A stretch of DNA of 9,819 bases from an uncultured Clostridia bacterium (GTDB lineage: Bacteria; Bacillota; Clostridia; Christensenellales; Borkfalkiaceae): assembly GCA_947176445.1 (NCBI GenBank), contig CAMWQK010000018.1, positions 1 through 9,819 of the forward strand. The letters run 5' to 3'. Positions 7,215 to 9,819 of the stretch are shown here, in pieces (within the stretch, counting starts at the first letter, position 1; each line of letters opens with the position of its first letter). Position numbers and translations under genes: made by a program. The notes under the pieces were generated by a model. That model was not told where the DNA came from, ran no database searches, and was given only the letters and a program-made list of their open reading frames with translations.

Positions 7215-8702
7215 ATGGCAATTAAAACGCAAATGGAAACCTTCCGCACACTCGGAAAAGTGTGCGAGCTCAATCCGCAGACGGCCGTCGAATGCAAGTT
7301 CGGGCAGGATGCGGTCACCGTACTCTCGGCGAATGCGACCGCCGCGCTCTCGGGTGCGGAGGCGGGCAACGGCGAGGTGCGCTACTTCGGCAAGGCGCTC
7401 TTCTCGCTCGTCTACGAGGATGCGGAAAAGCACGTCTGCCGTGCGGAAAAGGGGGTGGAGTTCACCGCCAAGGTGCAGGATGAGCACGTATATCCCGCCA
7501 TGACCGCCCGCGCAAACATTGCGGTGGAGAACGTCTCCGTGCGCCGCGAGGGCGCGAGCGTGTATCTCACGGCGCTCCTCGGGGCAGACATCTCCCTCTT
7601 CGGCGATTGCAATATCGACTATCTCGCAGACGGGGAGATCATCGTCAAGCACGAGCCGTTTACCGCCGTGACTGCGCACCTTTGCGGCGGCGCGACGGAG
7701 GCGGAGGACGAGTTCGAGACCGACTGTATCGGCGATATCCTGCTCCACAGCGAGTCGGTGAACGTGACGGACGTCGTATGCGAGACGGGAACGCTCCGCG
7801 CCGAGGGTGAGATCAATCTCGGCATCCTCGCCTTAAAGGGCGAAAACGATCTCGTGTCGTTCGAGCGGCTCGTACCCTTCCGCGTGGAGATCCCCTGCGA
7901 AGAGGCGGCGTTCAATATGAGCGGCGAGGCGCACGTCTCCGTGGGCGGGGTTGCGCTCCGCGCCGAGGCGGACGAGGCGCGCGGCAAGTGCAAGATCACG
8001 GCGGAATTTTCTCTGAACGTAGAGGGGTGCGTGTATGAAGAGGTGTCGGTCGACGGCATCGTGGACGCATACTCCAAGGAATGTAAATTAAAGGTACTGC
8101 GCGGCGAGCTCAATAGCTGCGGCGCGGGCGAGATCGTGCGGCTGACCGAGCGCATTTCGGGCAGAGCGGCGCTCTCGGGCACGGTGGATTTCTCCGACGT
8201 GTTGCAGGCGGTGACGTTGCAGCGCGCCGAGGCAAACATCGTCAACGGCGAAGACGGCAAGCGCCTCGAAGGCGTGGAGCTTGCAACGCTGCTCGTGCGC
8301 GGCTCGGACGGCTCGCACCGCGGGATCGAGATGAGTTTGCCCTTCTCCATCCCCGTACAGGTGGAAGGGGATTGCACGGTAAGCGTGTTTGCGTGCGGCA
8401 CGGCGGCGCGCCAGAAGCAGGAGGGCGAGATCGAAGTCGAAGCGACGCTGAAAATCACGGTGCAGAAGAGCAAGCACATTCATGCCGAATTCGTAACGGG
8501 CGTTGAGGAAGGCGAGCCGATCGTCGAGAGCGACAGCGCGATCAGCGTATTCATTCCGCGCGCGGGCGACGGGCTGTGGGAGCTTTCAAAACAGCTGAAC
8601 AAGTCCCCCGAAGAGGTCGCCGAGAACAATCCGGACATCGAGTTCCCCGTCAAAGAGGGGCAGCGCGTGATCATCTACCGCAAGAAGAGCCTGAACAAAT
8701 AA
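7215..8702 (+). CDS. sipL: SPOCS-domain (DUF3794) and LysM spore-coat morphogenesis protein, SipL/SpoVID-like
   Basis: A 495-residue protein made of three consecutive beta-rich SPOCS-like regions (about 10-130, 155-290 and 310-430) and a C-terminal LysM domain (about 444-491: VFIPRAGDGLWELSKQLN ... NNPDIEFPVKEGQRVIIY). This is the architecture of Clostridioides difficile SipL, the functional counterpart of Bacillus SpoVID. It binds the ATPase SpoIVA and anchors the coat base layer on the mother-cell side of the forespore, with LysM contributing to envelope attachment and SpoIVA binding. There is no signal peptide, as expected for a mother-cell cytoplasmic protein. The start at 7215 is chosen over the in-frame ATG at 7182 because GGGGAG (7200-7205) precedes it at nine bases and because 7182 falls inside the sigma-E -10. 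Divergent from veg; convergent with the RNA-like unit to the right. The symbol rests on architecture, so orthology is likely but not proven. Confidence 0.88.
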   Translation: MAIKTQMETFRTLGKVCELNPQTAVECKFGQDAVTVLSANATAALSGAEAGNGEVRYFGKALFSLVYEDAEKHVCRAEKGVEFTAKVQDEHVYPAMTARANIAVENVSVRREGASVYLTALLGADISLFGDCNIDYLADGEIIVKHEPFTAVTAHLCGGATEAEDEFETDCIGDILLHSESVNVTDVVCETGTLRAEGEINLGILALKGENDLVSFERLVPFRVEIPCEEAAFNMSGEAHVSVGGVALRAEADEARGKCKITAEFSLNVEGCVYEEVSVDGIVDAYSKECKLKVLRGELNSCGAGEIVRLTERISGRAALSGTVDFSDVLQAVTLQRAEANIVNGEDGKRLEGVELATLLVRGSDGSHRGIEMSLPFSIPVQVEGDCTVSVFACGTAARQKQEGEIEVEATLKITVQKSKHIHAEFVTGVEEGEPIVESDSAISVFIPRAGDGLWELSKQLNKSPEEVAENNPDIEFPVKEGQRVIIYRKKSLNK

Positions 8703-8718
8703 TATCGCGAAAATATGA

Positions 8719-8755
8719 AAACCCTCCCCCGTCGCCGACGGGGGAGGGGATTTTT
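8719..8755. terminator. Strong bidirectional terminator behind the SipL-like gene
   Basis: A perfect 12-base stem, CCCTCCCCCGTC (8722-8733) / GACGGGGGAGGG (8737-8748), with loop GCC. TTTTT (8751-8755) follows on the + strand, and on the - strand the stem is followed by TTTTCATATTTT. It can end both the sipL message and leftward transcription from the promoter at 9186-9213. Confidence 0.9.
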
Positions 8756-8898
8756 CTATTCAGTTGTCGGAGTGGAGTTCGCTTCGACTTTTTGAGTTTT
8801 CCGATTGATACCGTGCGCGCGGTCACACTTCGGCGCGCCATGTTACTCAGCCGTTATTTTGCCACCCTTGTCAAATGGTACGTTGGTCTGTCCTCCTT

Positions 8899-8937
8899 TT
8901 ATCCGAGCTTCACGCTCTGCAAAGAGATGATTTTCAT
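8899..8937 (-). CDS. Possible 12-codon micro-ORF within the RNA-like unit
   Basis: GGAGGT (8946-8951, - strand) sits eight bases before ATG 8937, which opens MKIISLQSVKLG and stops at TAA (8901-8899). The ribosome-binding site lies in the loop of the CATATCG/CGATATG stem (8935-8957), and the start codon is in its 3' arm, so initiation could be controlled by structure. A second AAGGAGG follows the stop directly (8892-8898) but no ATG, GTG or TTG occurs at a useful distance. This looks like a leader peptide without its gene, or a chance match. Confidence 0.25.
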   Translation of the reverse strand: MKIISLQSVKLG

Positions 8938-9048
8938 ATCGCTGTACCTCCGATATGATAGATTGTCTGAAGACCGTACGACCTTCCGCAGTCTCCCTGT
9001 GAGGGCGGACGTTCCGTCCGCATTTCAGTCCGTTGCCCGAAAGAACAC

Positions 9049-9081
9049 TTTCTTAGTACATCGGAGTAAACCTACCTTTTT
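9049..9081. repeat. 33-bp direct repeat, copy 1
   Basis: TTTCTTAGTACATCGGAGTA at the left end, running on through AACCTACC to a T-run. It is identical to the copy at 9106-9138 except for two A/G differences, and offset by 57 bases. Weaker similarity extends about 20 bases to the left in both copies, so the repeated unit is about 52-57 bases and includes a CCGA...TCGG stem. Confidence 0.85.
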
Positions 9082-9105
9082 GAGTTTTTCTGTCCGATAG
9101 AGCGT

Positions 9106-9138
9106 TTTCTTAGTGCATCGGAGTAAACCTGCCTTTTT
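9106..9138. repeat. 33-bp direct repeat, copy 2
   Basis: Second copy of the repeat at 9049-9081, with G instead of A at two places (TTAGTGCA, CCTGCC). It lies nearer the leftward promoter, so in RNA terms it is the first copy. Confidence 0.85.
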
Positions 9139-9146
9139 TGTTTAGG

Positions 9147-9169
9147 AATAACATTTCATGAAAGTTATT
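9147..9169. promoter_or_regulatory. Palindrome just downstream of the leftward promoter: 5' hairpin or operator
   Basis: AATAAC-A-TTTCATGAAA-GTTATT: outer six-base arms around a perfect ten-base palindrome, about 10-32 bases into the predicted leftward transcript. In RNA it would form a 5' stem-loop; in DNA it has the form of a repressor operator. Confidence 0.4.
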
Positions 9170-9185
9170 TTCTTTTTGTACCCTT

Positions 9186-9213
9186 ATTATAGCACAGGAT
9201 TTTCATTTGTCAA
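9186..9213 (-). promoter_or_regulatory. Consensus leftward sigma-A promoter with no protein gene behind it
   Basis: On the - strand: perfect TTGACA (9213-9208), a 16-base spacer, and perfect TATAAT (9191-9186) with an extended TGC just ahead. The start would be near 9179. It lies beyond the end of the germination gene and points away from it into 9179-8756. Confidence 0.8.
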
Positions 9214-9299
9214 GGGGTTTTTCGAAATTTTTTCGGCTTTTCGCAAAATTTTTTTCGACACGGCGCGACAAGGCGGAAGGAAAAGAATTTCGTGAACTT

Positions 9300-9819
9300 T
9301 TATGCTACACCGTTTACTTCGACTTTGAACTCTGGTGTGACCGCCGTAAGAAGGGTCTCTTCCCATTCGTTGTATTTCTTAACGGACGAGCGGTACAGAC
9401 TGCGTTTTAAGAGGAACACGTCGCAACCGCTCTCCACGCTCTTTTGCATGAGCGATTGAAGCCCCGCGGTGAGATAGTTCTTCGCGTTTTCGAGGTCTTC
9501 CGGGGTAGGAATGGGGGTGGAGAGATCTTCCACGGGCGAGGCGGCGCAGCGGTTATACAGCCGTACGCGCACCTCGACGGAGAGCGTCGCCTTGGGCGCG
9601 CCGTCCATATTCAGCTCGATCGAGCCGTCGTCCTCGATGACGGTCATCGAAGTGGACTTGCCGTCCTTCTGCACGGTAAACGTGCCGGCGGTGATGTTGC
9701 TTTCGAGGAGACTGAACGCAAACGTCTCTTCCTCGGTGAGGAGCGCGACCATCCGTTTGTCCTGAAAGAGCGCCGTCTCCTGCGCGGAATAGACCTTCTC
9801 CTTTTCCTCTCCCCCCGAG
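9300..9819 (-). CDS. Ger(x)C-type spore germination protein, C-terminal part (continues past the window edge)
   Basis: About 172 residues of an open frame that runs off the right edge; the ATG at 9752 is internal. The residues upstream of it (SAQETALFQDKR) continue straight into MVALLTEEETFAFSLLE, the family's 'aiFkddKlvG.L...et....L' block. The C-terminal third (ENAKNYLTAGLQSLMQKSVE, then CDVFLLKRSLYRS and KKYNEWEETLL) matches the Ger(x)C end with its 'sDvfgfg..lyr..pk.W' signature. GerC subunits are lipoproteins of nutrient germinant receptors, working with GerA and GerB proteins in the spore inner membrane. The lipobox end lies outside the window, as would partner genes, so the subtype cannot be told. 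No clear terminator follows the stop; 9214-9299 is AT-rich with several TTTTCG-like runs. Confidence 0.88.
   Translation of the reverse strand, partial: SGGEEKEKVYSAQETALFQDKRMVALLTEEETFAFSLLESNITAGTFTVQKDGKSTSMTVIEDDGSIELNMDGAPKATLSVEVRVRLYNRCAASPVEDLSTPIPTPEDLENAKNYLTAGLQSLMQKSVESGCDVFLLKRSLYRSSVKKYNEWEETLLTAVTPEFKVEVNGVA

Larger units (their letters stand above)
8715..9179 (-). ncRNA. Candidate structured non-coding RNA (or decayed leader region), unknown family
   Basis: The 544-base stretch 8756-9299 has no convincing protein gene, but it is bracketed on the - strand by a near-ideal promoter (9186-9213) and an intrinsic terminator (8722-8748), implying a leftward RNA of about 450-465 nt. 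It is rich in stems. From its 5' end: AATAAC/GTTATT enclosing TTTCATGAAA (9147-9169); two repeat units each closed by CCGA(T)/(A)TCGG (9094-9121 and 9037-9064); GCGGACG/CGTCCGC (9005-9021); AGGG/CCCT (8995-9005); and CATATCG/CGATATG (8935-8957). A further partial copy of the CTTTTTGAGTTTT...CCGAT stretch lies near its 3' end (8788-8805). It does not match tmRNA, RNase P, SRP, 6S or a T-box as far as can be judged by eye. It could also be the leader of a lost gene. Confidence 0.45.

Noticed and set aside
8860..8876. AGGGTGGCA on the - strand, similar to the start of a T-box motif (AGGGUGGNACCGCG)
   Set aside because: The ACCGCG half is missing, no specifier-loop architecture is evident, and no aminoacyl-tRNA or amino-acid gene follows on that strand.
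8843..9052. A stop-to-stop - strand frame of about 66 codons in the RNA-like unit (includes GGQTNVPFDKGGKITAE)
   Set aside because: It has no ATG, GTG or TTG start with a ribosome-binding site, and its residues match no family I recognise. Kept only as a reminder that the region could be a gene remnant.
8576..9100. A long + strand open frame running across the sipL end, the terminator and the repeats
   Set aside because: It starts inside the sipL gene in another frame, reads through a strong terminator and the direct repeat, has no ribosome-binding site and no recognisable domain.
9049..9138. CRISPR array
   Set aside because: Only two repeat copies with a 24-base gap, similarity continuing into the 'spacer', and no cas genes.
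9214..9299. Terminator for the germination gene
   Set aside because: T-rich runs such as TTTTTCGAAATTTTTTCG occur, but no stable stem followed by a T-run on the - strand could be found.

Overview
The window looks like chromosomal DNA from an endospore-forming Clostridia-type Firmicute, probably an uncultured gut lineage (inference). Four of the six full-size genes belong to the sporulation or Firmicutes core set: spoIIE, veg, a SipL/SpoVID-like SPOCS-LysM protein, and the C-terminal part of a Ger(x)C germinant-receptor subunit. Promoters are of sigma-A type, one is a close match to the sigma-E consensus, and the intrinsic terminators are G+C-rich hairpins.

Layout. 1-346 (+): the end of an ArsB/NhaD-like membrane transporter, with an in-frame stop just upstream of the visible homology. 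456-2027 (+): a secreted, C-terminally membrane-anchored carbohydrate esterase of the sialate O-acetylesterase type with its own promoter and terminator. 2157-4325 (+): a large membrane protein with two Rossmann-like regions and a RyR-like C-terminal segment, driven by a near-consensus sigma-A promoter. A bidirectional terminator then separates it from a leftward block: spoIIE (6684 to 4366), preceded by a TATAAT box and a pair of Spo0A-box-like heptamers, and veg (7095 to 6847). veg and the rightward sipL-like gene (7215-8702) diverge from a short intergenic region that carries a sigma-E promoter for sipL. From 8756 to 9299 there is no credible protein gene, but a leftward TTGACA-16-TATAAT promoter and the bidirectional terminator behind sipL bracket a transcript of about 450 nt with repeated stem-loops: a candidate structured non-coding RNA. 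The window ends inside a leftward gerXC-like gene.

How it fits together. SpoIIE is the membrane phosphatase that activates sigma-F in the forespore and is usually switched on by Spo0A~P. The SipL-like protein is made in the mother cell under sigma-E and anchors the spore coat base layer. Ger(x)C acts at germination. Veg is a small conserved protein linked to biofilm control in Bacillus. The two upstream genes (surface esterase, NAD-binding/RyR-like membrane protein) are accessory and appear independently transcribed. The most novel element is the orphan RNA-like unit at 8715-9213.
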